Below are positions 36,481 to 48,880 of a DNA stretch of 64,000 nt, piece by piece; within the stretch, counting starts at the first letter, position 1, and each line of letters begins with the position of its first letter. Below the pieces are notes generated by a model. That model was given only the letters and a program-made list of their open reading frames with translations. It did not search any database and was not told the origin of the DNA. The translations under genes and the position numbers were made by a program. The DNA comes from Apis mellifera (Eukaryota > Arthropoda > Insecta > Hymenoptera > Apidae), in NCBI RefSeq assembly GCF_003254395.2, contig NC_037642.1, positions 3,132,501-3,196,500 on the forward strand, in the 5' to 3' direction.

Positions 36481-36900
36481 ATATACAGCATAGCACACGG
36501 ATCAAAAATTACAACTCCTTTGATAATATGAAAAAAAATAGAATCGAAAGAAATTCAAGTTGGATTATACATTTCAAATGCATTTTTGTGAAACATTGAC
36601 GCGTTTCCTGTCGATAAATTACACCTGACAAATAATATATCGAGTAGTACGTGAAATAACAAACCGCATCAGTAAATGCGTGATATAATAATAAATGGTG
36701 AATTACAAAATATTTAATCTAACGTATTGAAACATGAAACGAGAATAAAATTTGTATCGTTTTAATAATAATTCGCAATTTCAAAAATCGATTTCGAATA
36801 AAATTGCAAACCATCTAATTGCATTTCCCATACTCGTTCAGAGATGATCATTCACCTAAGCGATAAGATTCATATTTCAATTCTCGACAATAATAAAATC
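36481..36900. other. AT-rich spacer
   Basis: AT-rich unique sequence; nothing else is seen. Confidence 0.6.
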
Positions 36901-37930
36901 GAGCTGTAAAAGTTTCTTAAAAAACATGGCCGGATCTTGGCCCCGGAGAACAACAATGGAGCAGTCGGAGTGGCCGTTTGTCAGGCACGAATTCCGAATC
37001 GCGAAACAATACCGGTATCGTGTAAACGCGCAGTACCGTATGGACCGTTCCACGGTGCCCGTTCCCTGCTCCACAGTGAAAATATTTTTCCCCCGTTGGA
37101 AAGGTTCGAGGCGAGGGTGAACGACGGGGCTCGGCTCGAGGATGGTTTTCGGGGTGGCGAGGAAAGAGGAGACGACAGTCGAAAAGGTGCCCCACCCCAG
37201 GCTAATGGTCCAATCCGGGCCGGCCGTACTTTTTGCCCACCTTTCCACCTCCACCGACGGAACAACCACCGTCCTCCACCTCCACCACCACCGCTGCCGC
37301 CACTACGACACACAGACACGTACGGCCACCCTCGTCGGCAACCAGCGCACCTCGACGCGTATTTTTCCCCTCTGAGGTCGCGCGAGGGTGGCTTTCCCTG
37401 CTTTTCCTCCCCTCCCTTCGTGTCTCCTCGTCCTCCTCGTAGGGGAGGAAAAGGGGCTCGAGGAGAAGGGGGCTTTCTGTGAAACGGGTGTGCGCAGTAC
37501 GGCAAATTTTCCGCGGACGATGGCGCCGAGCTTGGGATCAATTTCAAAATAATCCGCCTTGGATTTTCAAGGCTCTCCAAATCGATCCACGATTCCGCCC
37601 TTCCTCCCCCCCACCCTCCACGGTCAATATTTCACCGCTATGTTCGTCGTGTTTTATCGCGGCCGATTTTTGACCCCCTTCCGATATTCCGATCTATCTG
37701 AATTTTTTAAACGCGGTCGATCGGAAAGTTTCGTCCCGAAGGCCTTGCCCTCCTCGCGTGTTTCGCCACCTTCCGCCCGACCACCCCTACTACCGACGAT
37801 GCTCGGCTTCTCGGTCGCGGCGTGGACGCTGATCGATATACAGATGAGAAGGATTCGATGTATGGACGGACGAGTATGAATGATAGTGTCACGCGGTCGA
37901 GGGTGTCATATGGTCTTGGGTTTAAACTGT
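36901..37930. other. GC-rich island with overlapping spurious frames
   Basis: CpG-rich, with a CCACC/CCTCCAC-rich patch at 37238-37310. Frames of 181 (plus 36937-37482) and 199 codons (minus 36981-37580) overlap head-on and match nothing I recognise, the signature of stop-poor noncoding DNA. Confidence 0.5.
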
Positions 37931-39400
37931 GTCAGGGTACGCCAGTAGACGATGAGTGATTTGTTTCTAATCGATAACGATTAGAATTTCGAAATAAATA
38001 TCGAAAATATTTTTCCACCTTACGCCGCGTAATCATCCTACGATTAGGGATTAGAGGATGATAATTATCCCATGGGGGAGAATTTTTGACGCGTGAGAAA
38101 TTTTAATTTTTCGGGGCAGAATTTTTCGTCATTTTCACGACCTCGTCCCCGAACGTTTTTAAACCAAATAGGATTCTAAAAAAAAAAAAAAAAAACGTCG
38201 TCGGGGACCGTATTGAAAGAACATGTTACGATTCCGATGTTATATAGAAGGACGAAATTCGAATATTTTTCGAGCGCAAACGTTATCGGTCCACCCTTTT
38301 GTTAATGAAACAATAACACGTAAGTAATCGATCGCCGGATAAATAACTCGGGGCAAGGAACGTTTTTTACCGGCTATCATTTTCTCGCGAAAATTTCGAT
38401 TCATATCTGATTCTGGTGTATCTGTATTATTTCTTTCCCGTGTTCGTTCCTTCCGCCAACATTTGTCGACAATGATCATCCCCTGTGTGTATCGCTGAGG
38501 GGGGTATAAAATTTTTTTCCACCAATTTCTCAATCGTGAAAAATTACATCGCGATTCCACTCGAAGATATACAAAAATTTCAAACGTTGACATAAAATTG
38601 TGTAATTTATTTTCGAGAACGATGGAAAATCTTGAAATTTTCCACAACGTTTCGTTTAACCATACTTGAACACAGTAACGGATGAAACAAAAATGAATTA
38701 TTGGAAAAGGAGAAGAAAATTGTACAATTGTTTTAAAAAATAACCACGAATGATACGCGAGAAATACAATATCCATAATTAATCCTTTATTTTCTAGTAA
38801 GCTAGTACGTTGCGTGTATTTATGAAAATTTCACGCGTAAATCGTCATGGCTGGATGTTGTAACCCGTTGATACGCGCCAGCTTCAAAGCTTGTCGCATG
38901 CGCGGGGGGCGTCTATTTTACGTCGAAAATTTGCCTCCGCGCCCTTCCGCGGATTCTAATCGCGAAATACATCTGGCATTAATTATGATGCCTGTCATTT
39001 CATAATGAACTAAAGTAAATATGTGCACAATAGTCGCGACTGAACGATTCCAGACCAGGATTGTTTCACCCATACTTTGTATTTAACCAGCATCGAAACA
39101 TTGACATTATACGGAATTGTAAATAATATCGTTGAAAATAATAAATTGCATTATTGCTAAAAAAAAAAAAAAAAAAAGAAAAATAATACAACTCGGTTAA
39201 CAATAATCCATTGATCCAACGACAATATATTTCTTCGAGAAAGAAAGGAGAGATAAGATAAACAAAAAGAAAAAAAGAAATTGAAGAGAAAGCGAATAAA
39301 TTGCCGTTTCATAATATTTAGAAATAACATTTCTTCGATTTCATTTCACGATATACAATATCGCAGAATCTCAAAACCCGTGTTGAGAATAATTTCAGCA
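37931..39400. other. Mixed AT-rich DNA with small unique patches
   Basis: A tracts at about 38179-38195 and 39160-39177. A more GC-rich patch at 38830-39090 includes CATTAATTATGATGCCTGTCA, a homeodomain core beside a TGTCA (TALE-type) word. The 178-codon minus frame (38240-38776) is unrecognised. Confidence 0.45.
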
Positions 39401-40560
39401 AGCGGAGTTACAATCACGTTGAATAGAAGGTGAATTCGTGAGAGGTTGAACGCGGCCGACAATGTCGGGCTGCTTGAAATCGTTAACGACGTAATTCGAA
39501 ATTCGCGTGCAAAATCCCTGGCTGCAGACGACCGTAAATCGAGGGTCCTTTTATCAAAGACGAGGACACGGGAACGAGCATTCGTAGGACGTATACTTTG
39601 CCTCCATTTACATCAGTTTCTTGATGCCCCGAGCGAGTTGCTGCCGCAGCAGCGCGGCACCACCACCGCCGCCGCCGCCGCCGGCAGACCACCCTTTTTC
39701 CACCCTTCCTCTGTCCCGACCCTCCCTTTCCTACTTTCCTCTCTCCTCTCGTCTACCTAGCTCTTCCTCTATCGCGGTGCTCTCTGCGTGCTCTCGCGAA
39801 AATCCTCGCGATAAATTATGCCGTGCGGAAGGGAAATAAATGACCCACCCCCTTCGGCCCTTCTCTTGCTCGTCCACCACCGCTCTTCTCCCCCTCCACC
39901 CCCCGTTCCGTCCCCGAACTTCAATCCCCAGCGTGTGCACAGAACCCACCGACACCCTCGGTTGCCTCGTCCACCCTTCTCGTCCTCTCCGCCTCTCTCT
40001 CCTTTACCCTCTTCCTCTTTCCACTTCCTCCGTGCCACCCAACCGCCACCCTCCCCCCTTTCTCGTCCTACCCGTTCCCACCCGTTCCTCCTCCTCTTTT
40101 TTACCCACTGCCAGAACTTTCCGCCACCTCCTCCTGCTGCGGTCCAACGACCAGGCGGCGAGGAAAGCCGGCTTTAAAATTATAATGGCACGCGCAATTT
40201 TGATAACCGTCGCCCGAACCACCACCCACTCACCCACCACCGTGTACTCACCACCGCACACCCTCGCACACACTAGCCAACAACTCTGCCTCTGAGAATA
40301 GTGGGCTAGCCTCCTCTCTGCATACAGGAGTTCTGAACCTCTGTTACAAGGCACAACGACACACGCGGACAGCGATTTCCCAACCCCCTTCGCCTCCTCT
40401 TCTTCTTCTTTCCTCTATTCTCGGGGAGGGGGGGAGGAAGTGGAAAAGGTCCTTTTGATATTTCAGCGCACGTAGATCGGCACGGAGTTACTTTGCGTTA
40501 CTACCTTTCTGGACAAGTAGCCGGGATAAGGATCGAGTATTTTTTCGGGTGAATTTTGTA
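39401..40560. other. GC-rich, CpG-containing island
   Basis: Contains a GCC trinucleotide repeat (about 39665-39683) and pyrimidine/CCACC-rich DNA to 40270. Open frames up to 151 codons are Pro/Ser/Thr/Arg-rich in several frames at once and are not called. Confidence 0.5.
39662..39683. repeat. GCC/ACC trinucleotide repeat
   Basis: ACCACC leads into about six GCC units. Confidence 0.85.
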
Positions 40561-41750
40561 GAAGCGTTGGTCTTTTTTCTTTCGTTTATTTTCCTTTGCA
40601 TTTTTTCTCTTCTTTTTTGTTTCTTTTTCTTCCTTTTCTATCCGATTTGTTGTTTACGTTTCTGGCCGATGTTCATGAAACGTTATATTGATTTATAGAA
40701 TTGGACAGGTTTCTTTTTTTTTTTTCTTTCATCGAATTTTTCACTCGTAAGGATTCACATGAGGTATCGTCGGATTAAAATTATGATACGAAAGGAAATG
40801 TGTAGATTGAAATTATTTGGTTTATGATAAAATTGAATCATTAACAAGAGTTAAGCATCATTTATAGGATAAATTCGAAAAGTAGGAAGGAAACTCTTTT
40901 TGTCACTTTTTAGGAACTAAAGATAAATGGTTTGTCAAGAGAGTCTGATTAATTATGTTCGTGAAATATTACAAAAATTGAAAAGTTAATTCGCGTTTCT
41001 ATAATAATTATTTTATCCAATTTGAATGCTTAGTACGTAGAAAGCACCAATTTGATTTCGGTATAAGTTATTGGAACGTTTCTATCAATCATGTTCGAAC
41101 TTTTTCAATCCTGATAAAAATACACGTAATTCTGAAGTACTAAATTATATAGGTGGATAAATTTCGGATCTTTTTATTTTCAAAATTAAAAGGGAGAAGT
41201 TTATATTCTGAAATATATTCTGAATAAATTCTTTTATCTGTTTCATTTTAATATTGATATTAATGAATTTTGAAACTAGCAGCTATAAAAAAAAATAGAG
41301 GAATAAACAATAAAAAAATAGCAATGTAGACTTTTTATAAATTAAATTTTGTTCACAAATGGATTTTACTGCAAAAAAAAGAAAATACGATGCTCTATTT
41401 CCCCTTTCTTTTGTTAATTAACATAAAATTAAATATTTATAAGCTCTTATAAACAGTGTAGTTAAACTCATTATATTATTCTAAATATATTTACATCTCG
41501 AAATTAACCAGATATAGAATGTTATAATTAACATAATACATAAATTTTTTAATTCCCAGATTTAGAAGATCGAAATTATAATAAATTACATTTCTTTCGA
41601 AATCAAAAAAAAAAAAGAAAGCACTCATTACATGCCAAATTAATAAACTTATCGATATTTTGCATAACATGAATAAAAACTCAAGGAGTTCAAACCCCAT
41701 TTTGCTAATCTGTTCCTCCCCTCCCCTCTTCCCAAAGAAAAAAATTCTCA
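40561..41750. other. T-rich then AT-rich spacer
   Basis: T-rich to about 40740, then AT-rich unique sequence. No gene is seen. Confidence 0.6.
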
Positions 41751-43560
41751 AACGTTACGCGCGTTTCGTGTCGAGTAAAACCTTCATTTGCGGCCATTAA
41801 AAGAAACGTTGGGTCAAATATTTCACGAGCTCGTTTCCCGTCTCGGGTCTTCATCTTAATAGGACACGGCGCGGCGCACTATTTAAAGCGATATCGCGTC
41901 TGCGACGTATTAACGCGCCACCTCGTTCCACGCCCTCCACGCCACCATCCCACCCCCTCCATCCCTCATCGCGGCCAGCAAGACCAAACAATGACGCGAC
42001 GACGTCCACGACGAGAATGGCCCCGCTTTTGTACCCGGAAATTGTTTAAGCTTTTGTTATTTTGCGGCTTCTAAATCTCAGACGTCAGCCCGCTCCCTCT
42101 CCATGCGCGCCGCTCCTCCTCCACGCTCAACTCTGCTCGAGAGCTGTGCATGCACGCCTCTGCATCCACCGCGTGGCCGGAACACTCGAACTTTCAACCG
42201 GGGGGAAGGGGGGGCCTCCTTCGCATCGGGTCATTGCACCGATTCGATTTTTCGACAATTTTTCGATCGCCTCTTCCTTTATTTCGACTCTTTCTTCTCG
42301 TTTGCCAGGATATTTCGAGCCTGATTTAATATCTCGATGTATTCGATGGGGGAGAAAAGCAGGCGAATGCAGGAAGTTTGACGCATAATAAAATCCAGGA
42401 ATTCTTTCTCCTCTCTTTCTCTCTCTCTCTCCCACTTTCCATGTCTTCCTGTCCTCCTTCATTTTTTTCCTCTCTCTTTTTTCTTTGCCACGCTCGTTTT
42501 TAATTAAACTTCGAAATGAATTTCTTTGTCCCGAATTTGCATATTTTAGGCACCTATATGAATTTCCAATTAACAGGCTCTTTATGGGTTAATAATAAAG
42601 ACGTATTCCCGTGTCGAACCGCGTCGATCGTTGTTTCCCGTGATCACCGACAGATTACGTTGCGCTCGGTGTTTACGGATTACGTTTTTTCCTTCCTTTC
42701 GTTTTCCCTCCATCTTCTTTCCTCTCTCTTTCTCTTTCTCCCTTTTTGGATCCATAACGATCCATTGATTAAACCGTTCCATGGCAACGTATCAATAATT
42801 ACCATTTGCTTCTTACGCGCAACACGTTCCACGAACAACGCTCCCCGTCTCCATTTCCGCGGAATTTATTAGCCCCTGAGTACAAAGGACAGATCCGTTT
42901 TCGAAATGCACGGATAATGAAATTAACCATGCACAGCGTGCATCTCTTACCGTGAGAGATCAAATTCCCCGATTTTTCTACGAGCTCGAGAACCTTTCTC
43001 TCTCTCCCTCTCTCTCTCTCGGCACTCGCCTCTCCTCCCTCTCTTCCCTCCCTTCCTTCTCCTCGTTTCCACTCTCTGTTTCCGTCGAGTGCGTCGCGCG
43101 AGTGCAAATAAATTCGCGAAGAGGCGAAGACACGCGCTAGAGAGGCAACGCGCGATCAATATTTTCCTTTGAAAATTCGCCGGGAAAACCGCCGACAACC
43201 TATTCCCTACCATTTTTCCATACTTAATGAACGCGTGCAAGTACTCGTTACTGTGCTAATGCAATTAAAACGCTTACGGTGAATTATAAATATTTGCATG
43301 AATAAGTAAGTATCCAACCAAACGAGATTATCGTCGGTTATCGCCACTCTTACGTGTAACCACCCTCCAATAACCGCCACCCTCCTCCCCTCCCTCCACC
43401 CCTCGCCACCTGGTCGTTAACATTTATCGCCGGAGACGTTAAAAAACTCTGCACCCCCTCTGCCCCCGATATCGATCACCGTCTACGAAACCGCGCCTAC
43501 GCAAAAGCTTTTCCGCGCTCTTTTTCCGCGAGTCACTCGAAAGGGGGGAAGAAGGGGAGA
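41751..43560. other. CpG-rich island with pyrimidine tracts
   Basis: CpG-rich unique sequence 41751-42370 with an ATTTAAAG word near 41880, then TC runs at about 42410-42431 and 42996-43020. Frames up to 118 codons are unrecognised. Confidence 0.5.
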
Positions 43561-44220
43561 GGGGGAGAATTTTAATCAAGATAATTTGTCTCGATTTTAC
43601 TCAATTTTTAACCGTATTTTCGTAATATACTAAGCTCAATTTTGAAGAGAAATAAAATTGGTCGATCAAGAATGATTTGGTTAATCGTTGCGCGTAATTC
43701 TAAATTATTTGGTTTCCGGAATGTATGTTTCAAAATTTACGTTTGAGTTATCGAAATATATTTGTTCGAATATATATTATCCATTATTGTTGAAATTATG
43801 ATGAAACAATTATAAAAATAATTATTTTTTAAACGATTTCATTAAAAGGAAAAAGAAGAAAATGTAAATATCATCTTCTATCTCGAATCAATGATATGAT
43901 TAAATTTTGATGAATTGAAATTATGATCATTGAGAGTAACAAACGTAGGAGCTCAAGTGTTCACAAGGATCATCCAAATTCCTATAATTTTTATGATCAA
44001 CAAACGAAGCGAGATATTTATAAAAATTAAAAACGAATTCTTAAATTCTTCTTCTTTTAAATTCCACGGAAACTATATTAACACTCTATTAATTTTAAAG
44101 TGTTCGATATACACCCATAGTGATCAGCCATTAAAAAGGATCAACGATCGAAAGAATTATCAAAAACAAGAATTCAAAACATCCCCCTTCGAAATTCTAT
44201 CATCTTCATCCTCCTCCTAA
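43561..44220. other. AT-rich spacer
   Basis: AT-rich. The 96-codon plus frame 43930-44220 is Lys/Ile/Ser-rich and unrecognised. Confidence 0.6.
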
Positions 44221-44521
44221 TTTCTCGCTTCCGTAAGAAAGGCTCATCCTATCGATTACCCGTTCGAAAATAACTCAAAAGAATCCTCCTCCAGAATCCC
44301 CCCCCTCCTCGTCTCGTCGCCACGGAACGCGTCTCGTCGACAAATGGTCGCGCGAGGGCGTACCGGCAACTAATATCAAGCGTTATTTCTTTTTTCATTA
44401 GTAACTAGCGAACTGTTTAACGTTCCACGGTAGATATTTATAAAGCGTCGTGCCCCCGCCCCGCCACTTCGTCCAAGGGGGCACAAACGAGGAGGCCGGA
44501 GAGGGTGAGCCGTGGAGGATG

Positions 44522-44577
44522 AGGCGGCGGCGGAGGAGGAGGAGGAGGAGGAGGAGGAGGAAGGACGAGGAGGAGAA
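44522..44577. repeat. GGA/GCG trinucleotide repeat
   Basis: Begins with GGC/GCG units, then about ten GGA units. Its translation gives the poly-Glu, poly-Arg or poly-Ser/Pro seen in neighbouring frames. Confidence 0.9.
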
Positions 44578-44855
44578 GGGTGGTTGGTGGCGGTGGTGCG
44601 CGGACTTTTGGGGTGGTCGGTGCCCACCTATCGACCCTCTCGGATCCTACCACCCTTTCTTTTCCTCCCTCGCTCTTTGCCTCTCGCCCTCTCTCTCTCT
44701 CTCTCTCTTCCTCCCCCGCGTTTCTCTCCGCTCCTCGTCCTCCTCGCGCCTGGCCGGCAACCGACCTTCGTGCGCGCACACGAGAAAAAACCACGCAGTC
44801 GAAAGGGGGTGGAAGCGAGACCGACCGCTTAAAAGAGAGACGTGACGCAGAAGCG

Positions 44856-44880
44856 GTGCGCGCGCGCGCGCGTGTGTGTG
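44856..44880. repeat. Alternating CG/TG tract, Z-DNA prone
   Basis: 25 bases of perfect alternating purine-pyrimidine, a CG core running into TG units. Confidence 0.85.
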
Positions 44881-44984
44881 AGAAGGGCGAGAGAGGCGAA
44901 GAGAGAGAGAGCGCAAAAGCTTACTCTGCCGACACACACGCGGGAACGGACGAGCGCGAGTAGAACGTTCGTCTCGTGCACGTT

Positions 44985-45013
44985 CACGCGCGCGCGCGCG
45001 CGCGCACACACAC
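44985..45013. repeat. Alternating CG/CA tract, Z-DNA prone
   Basis: 29 bases of perfect alternating purine-pyrimidine, a CG core running into CA units, about 105 bases after the previous tract. Confidence 0.85.
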
Positions 45014-45609
45014 TCGCATCCTAATTTTAGCAGGCATTCGGCGCAGCTGTGCCACCCACACGTATCGTGCGGGCTCGAAACTCCGAAATTTCGTGCAAAT
45101 AGCACGGGAAGGAAGCCGTCCCTGATTAAACCGGTTATTTCCTAGGGAAAAAAGAAGCGGCCGGCCGGCGCGAAATTTACAGGAAATCGGGTTATTAGTC
45201 TCCGGATCGCGGGAGATTCTCGTCGATCGACGCCTGCCAGTCTCGTTACTCGTCCACGTTCTTTATTTTCATCCTATCCGCCTGTTATTCGCGGTGTTAT
45301 TTTAATCAGGGAGCGAAAAATTGTCCTATCTTCCCTACCCCCTTTCCACTCCTCTTTCTCTCTCGAAATATCCTCGATTCCGTTTTTTATAATATTAACA
45401 ATTACACCACGACTTATTTCCCCTGATATAACCTTTCGTTCGACGAGTTCTGACAACGAAGAGAAATAAAGAAAGGAGAAGGAAGGAGAAATATATAATA
45501 ATAATAACAAGGCAGTTTTATTTTGGAGAATTTCACTGTTTCTCGCAGCGTTTATCTTCGAAACTATTCCTCTTTTCCAGGGACGTGCTTACAGGGACCT
45601 CGATCAGCC

Positions 45610-45622
45610 GGGGGGGGGGGGG
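45610..45622. repeat. 13-base G run
   Basis: Uninterrupted G13; similar G12 runs occur at 31209-31220 and 49653-49664. Confidence 0.9.
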
Positions 45623-45838
45623 AGGTATAGATCCCGCGTTACGCTCGATTCAATTAGTCGGTCGTGACAGATTTGCATACAAAATTAGAAACCGGTAACC
45701 GGTTGATACCTTGATCGCTCTCGTTGATAACGCGATTCTAACGGGCGACGGGTTGTTGGTATTGTCATTAATTCGATTGGCCGCGCTCTCGTCCGGGCTG
45801 ATTATTTATGTTTCGTCAGGATTCTTCCGTGACAGTGC

Positions 45839-45895
45839 GGGGAGGCGGGGGGGAGGGGAGGTGCGTGTATATATACGTGCGCGCGTGCACGTACG
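45839..45895. other. G-quadruplex-capable run abutting a 35-bp alternating purine-pyrimidine tract
   Basis: G runs of 4, 2, 7, 4 and 2 (45839-45861) can supply four G-triplets. Directly after them, 45861-45895 alternates purine and pyrimidine without a break, mixing GTGCGTG, TATATATA and CGTGCGCGCG sections. Non-B structure is inferred. Confidence 0.6.
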
Positions 45896-46300
45896 GGGCT
45901 GGGTGTTTTTGTTACTCATTCATGACCGCCGCTTTGATGTGGAACGGATCAATCAGAATGATATAATTCTGCGTATACATCAATTAGCAATAATGGTAAT
46001 TATCGCTAATGTTTGTAGATAGCTGATAGTGGTCCGTGCACGGGGAATAGATGTATTTTTGGAAATTATGCGTACGCGTTACATCAGGCAAACGATGGAA
46101 ATGCTCGTTTAATGCCTATTCTGTTCGCGTGTCACTCTCTGCCGTCTCTCCATTAAGGGGGTGGGGGCGGTATCCTCTCTGCGCGTTTTCAAAATTACTC
46201 GTAACTTCGAGATGGACGAGGTGGGTGAAAAACGAATCTTGTAAATAGTACGGAGTTATGGTGAGTTTCGTGGAAAATTGATACGGAAGGTTCGAGGTGG

Positions 46301-46900
46301 AATGGTATTTTTGTTTACCTTCGTTACTATTATCGTGTAATATTTCCTTCTCTGATTCTTTTATTGAATTTGAAGAGAAGAGAATTTTTAAAAGAGGTCC
46401 GGGAAAAATATTTTATTCAATATGGCAAATGAGAGAGAGAGAGAGAGAGAAATCGATAAACGATATAGATATTTATTATCCGGATTTGAATCACTTTGCA
46501 AGTCGCTTTTCATTTCTAAAAATAGAGGAAGGAGTTTCAAATTTTGGAAATTGAAAGTTGTTGAAATTGATTATATTAATTATAACACAATCTTAATATT
46601 TACTCATAAAATAATTTTTATTATGTTAAAGGAATTTTCATAAATTCAGAAAAAGAATTTATTTCGTTAATTACAATATAAAGTAATAATAACAGATCTT
46701 TATTTATTTCTTTTCTCTTCTCTTCCCCAGAAATTATCCTAAAAGATACATCTGTTTCAAAAAGTTGTTGCACACATATCTACGTACATATATATTACAA
46801 TTCATCGAATCGATAACCATTACAATCTTCCACCGAAACCCTAGGTCAAATCAATCTCGCAACATCCCTACAAATTCACATCATACGACTCGTGACAATA
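46301..46900. other. AT-rich spacer with GA microsatellite
   Basis: GA run of ten units at 46431-46450, followed by AT-rich unique sequence. No gene is seen. Confidence 0.6.
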
Positions 46901-47700
46901 AAATTTCCCCGATCGTTAATCGATTACTCTTTCCATCAACAACCGCGGCGAGAGCCATAAACGAAGATCGAAACCCAGGGGCCATTCTCACGGGCTAATT
47001 TTTCCCGCGCCCGCGTTCCTGGGGAAAAAAGGGGGAGGGGGACGCAGTCGTGGCGATACACCATCGCGGCGCACGACTGGGTGCTTGCATTAAAAAGAAG
47101 GAAAAAAAAGAAACAGAGGAGGAAGAAGAAGAAGAAGAAGAAGGAGAAGAAAAATTACCATGGAATGGAATAGCATGGAATGGAAACGACTGTCCCTTTT
47201 CCCCGTTGAATTCGAAATCTCGAAAATTCAACTAATTATACTCTCCAGACTACGGAGAATTACACAGCTTGCTGCGTCCATAATACGCGATCAGCGTTCC
47301 GGCGAATCGTAACGATTCCAAAAATGTGGATTCTCGTATCACGGCCGTCTCCACGGCTGGTAAAAATTTTCTAGGGGGAAAAAATTCTGGCCAGTCTCGT
47401 CCGTCTGACTATCGCCCCCTTTGTTTCTCTCTTTTTTTTCCTTTGCTCTCTTCTTTTTTTTTCTTTCTTTCTTTTTTCGTTTATTTTGTATACTTTTTTT
47501 TCTTCTTTTTTTTTTTTTTCGAAGTTATACACTATCTCTGTGGCGTGTTCCCCCATTTTTTTTGGGACGTTGCCTCGTTTCGCGTGCGTGGGCGCATACG
47601 TTTCAATTGTTTGCCTTTTAAATAGTATAACGGGCACGCGGCACGCTTCATTTGCGGAAACGCCACTGCCACGGAAATTGGGATGCGGCTATTAATCAAC
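46901..47700. other. Mixed island with GAA repeat and T-rich block
   Basis: GAA repeat at about 47117-47150, a GGAATGGAATA/GGAATGGAA repeat at 47163-47184, and a T-rich block 47425-47525. Frames here translate these repeats. Confidence 0.55.
47117..47150. repeat. GAA trinucleotide repeat
   Basis: About eight GAA units with GGA at the ends. Purine-only strand, capable of triplex formation. Confidence 0.85.
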
Positions 47701-48880
47701 CTCAACCGCGTACGCTTATGGACGAGTATTAAGATTAGGTTCTTGCAAGCAGAAATTGTGGAAATTTTAAATAATTATTTTCATCTTAAATTGAATTCTC
47801 TTCTTTCGAATTCTTTTCTAACACGTTTCGATGATAACAGAATGATGGACTTGATAAAATGGGATTACGTTTCCTTTGGGCAGATCGAAATTGTAATATT
47901 TTAAATATCTGTTCTGACTATTGAAATTTCATTATATTATACGGATTGTAATTTCCAAATGAGGGATTGCATTGTAATTTTATTAACATTTCTACTTATT
48001 TCCATCAAGTTTTCGAGATATAATTTGAAAGAAGATATCGATGGAATAATATTAAGATGGGATAGATTTCTTTTTGACATGGAAATTGTTTTAAAATCGT
48101 TCTGAATTTTCTACGAACCGTGAAAACTGTTTGATAGATTGAAAGAAATTATTTAATCTCCTCGATCGATCGTGTTTCTTCGTTCAGTAACAACATGATT
48201 GAAATATCATGGATTTATTTACAATTGATAAATATTTAAAAAAAAAGTGCATAATGTACAAACTTAACATATAGGTTCGAGCATATAGCTTCGGCTTTCT
48301 TCATTAACGAATTTGGTATTCTAAACACGACAAAACACGCTGCTTAAAATGGAAATGGATATTTTAATAGAATTAATCGAACCCGTTCCCCTATTATATA
48401 GATAATATCCGTTAACCAATCTTTTTTAATTTCCATTCCTCTGTGTAACCAGCTTCGTTACGTATTTGACTAAACGACACGATTAATATACCCGTTCCCT
48501 GTTAAATATTTACCCAAAATAAAGTCCGTTCAGACAGAATGGACCTCATTTCCCATTATAAATATTTCCGAAGAATTTCCGCGACTTGATACTAACTCAC
48601 TCCATTATTACAACCCGTCATTAAACCCGTATAAAACCATTATTTTGTAATAATTAAACCTCTCAACGATATCACGTAACAATTACCCAAAAAACCGATA
48701 GTTCGAACAACCTTCCCTAAATCATACATCCTCCGACTAGGAAAGAAAGAAATAGAAAAAAAAAAAGAAAGAAGGTGGACAAAAATAGGATACATCTTTT
48801 CCCAAACGTTAAAATTCCGTAATAAAAATCATTTCACAACAAACAAACACACTTAAACATCCGTGTATTAAAACGAATAC
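47701..48880. other. AT-rich spacer
   Basis: AT-rich unique sequence; no gene, RNA or repeat is seen. Confidence 0.6.

Larger units (their letters stand above)
44221..46300. other. Largest very CpG-dense island, promoter-like composition
   Basis: GC- and CpG-dense with GGA, CT, CG and AC/TG microsatellites, Z-DNA-prone tracts and G runs. Frames of 106-152 codons overlap in all directions and consist of repeat translations. It could hold a transcription start, but I cannot place one. Confidence 0.45.

Noticed and set aside
36937..37580. 181-codon plus and 199-codon minus frames overlapping head-on
   Set aside because: Neither has recognisable residues or favourable start context, and both occupy the same GC-rich DNA.
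44856..45013. The two CG-rich tracts as one large inverted repeat
   Set aside because: The CG cores are self-complementary, but the TG and CA ends lie in the wrong order to pair as arms.
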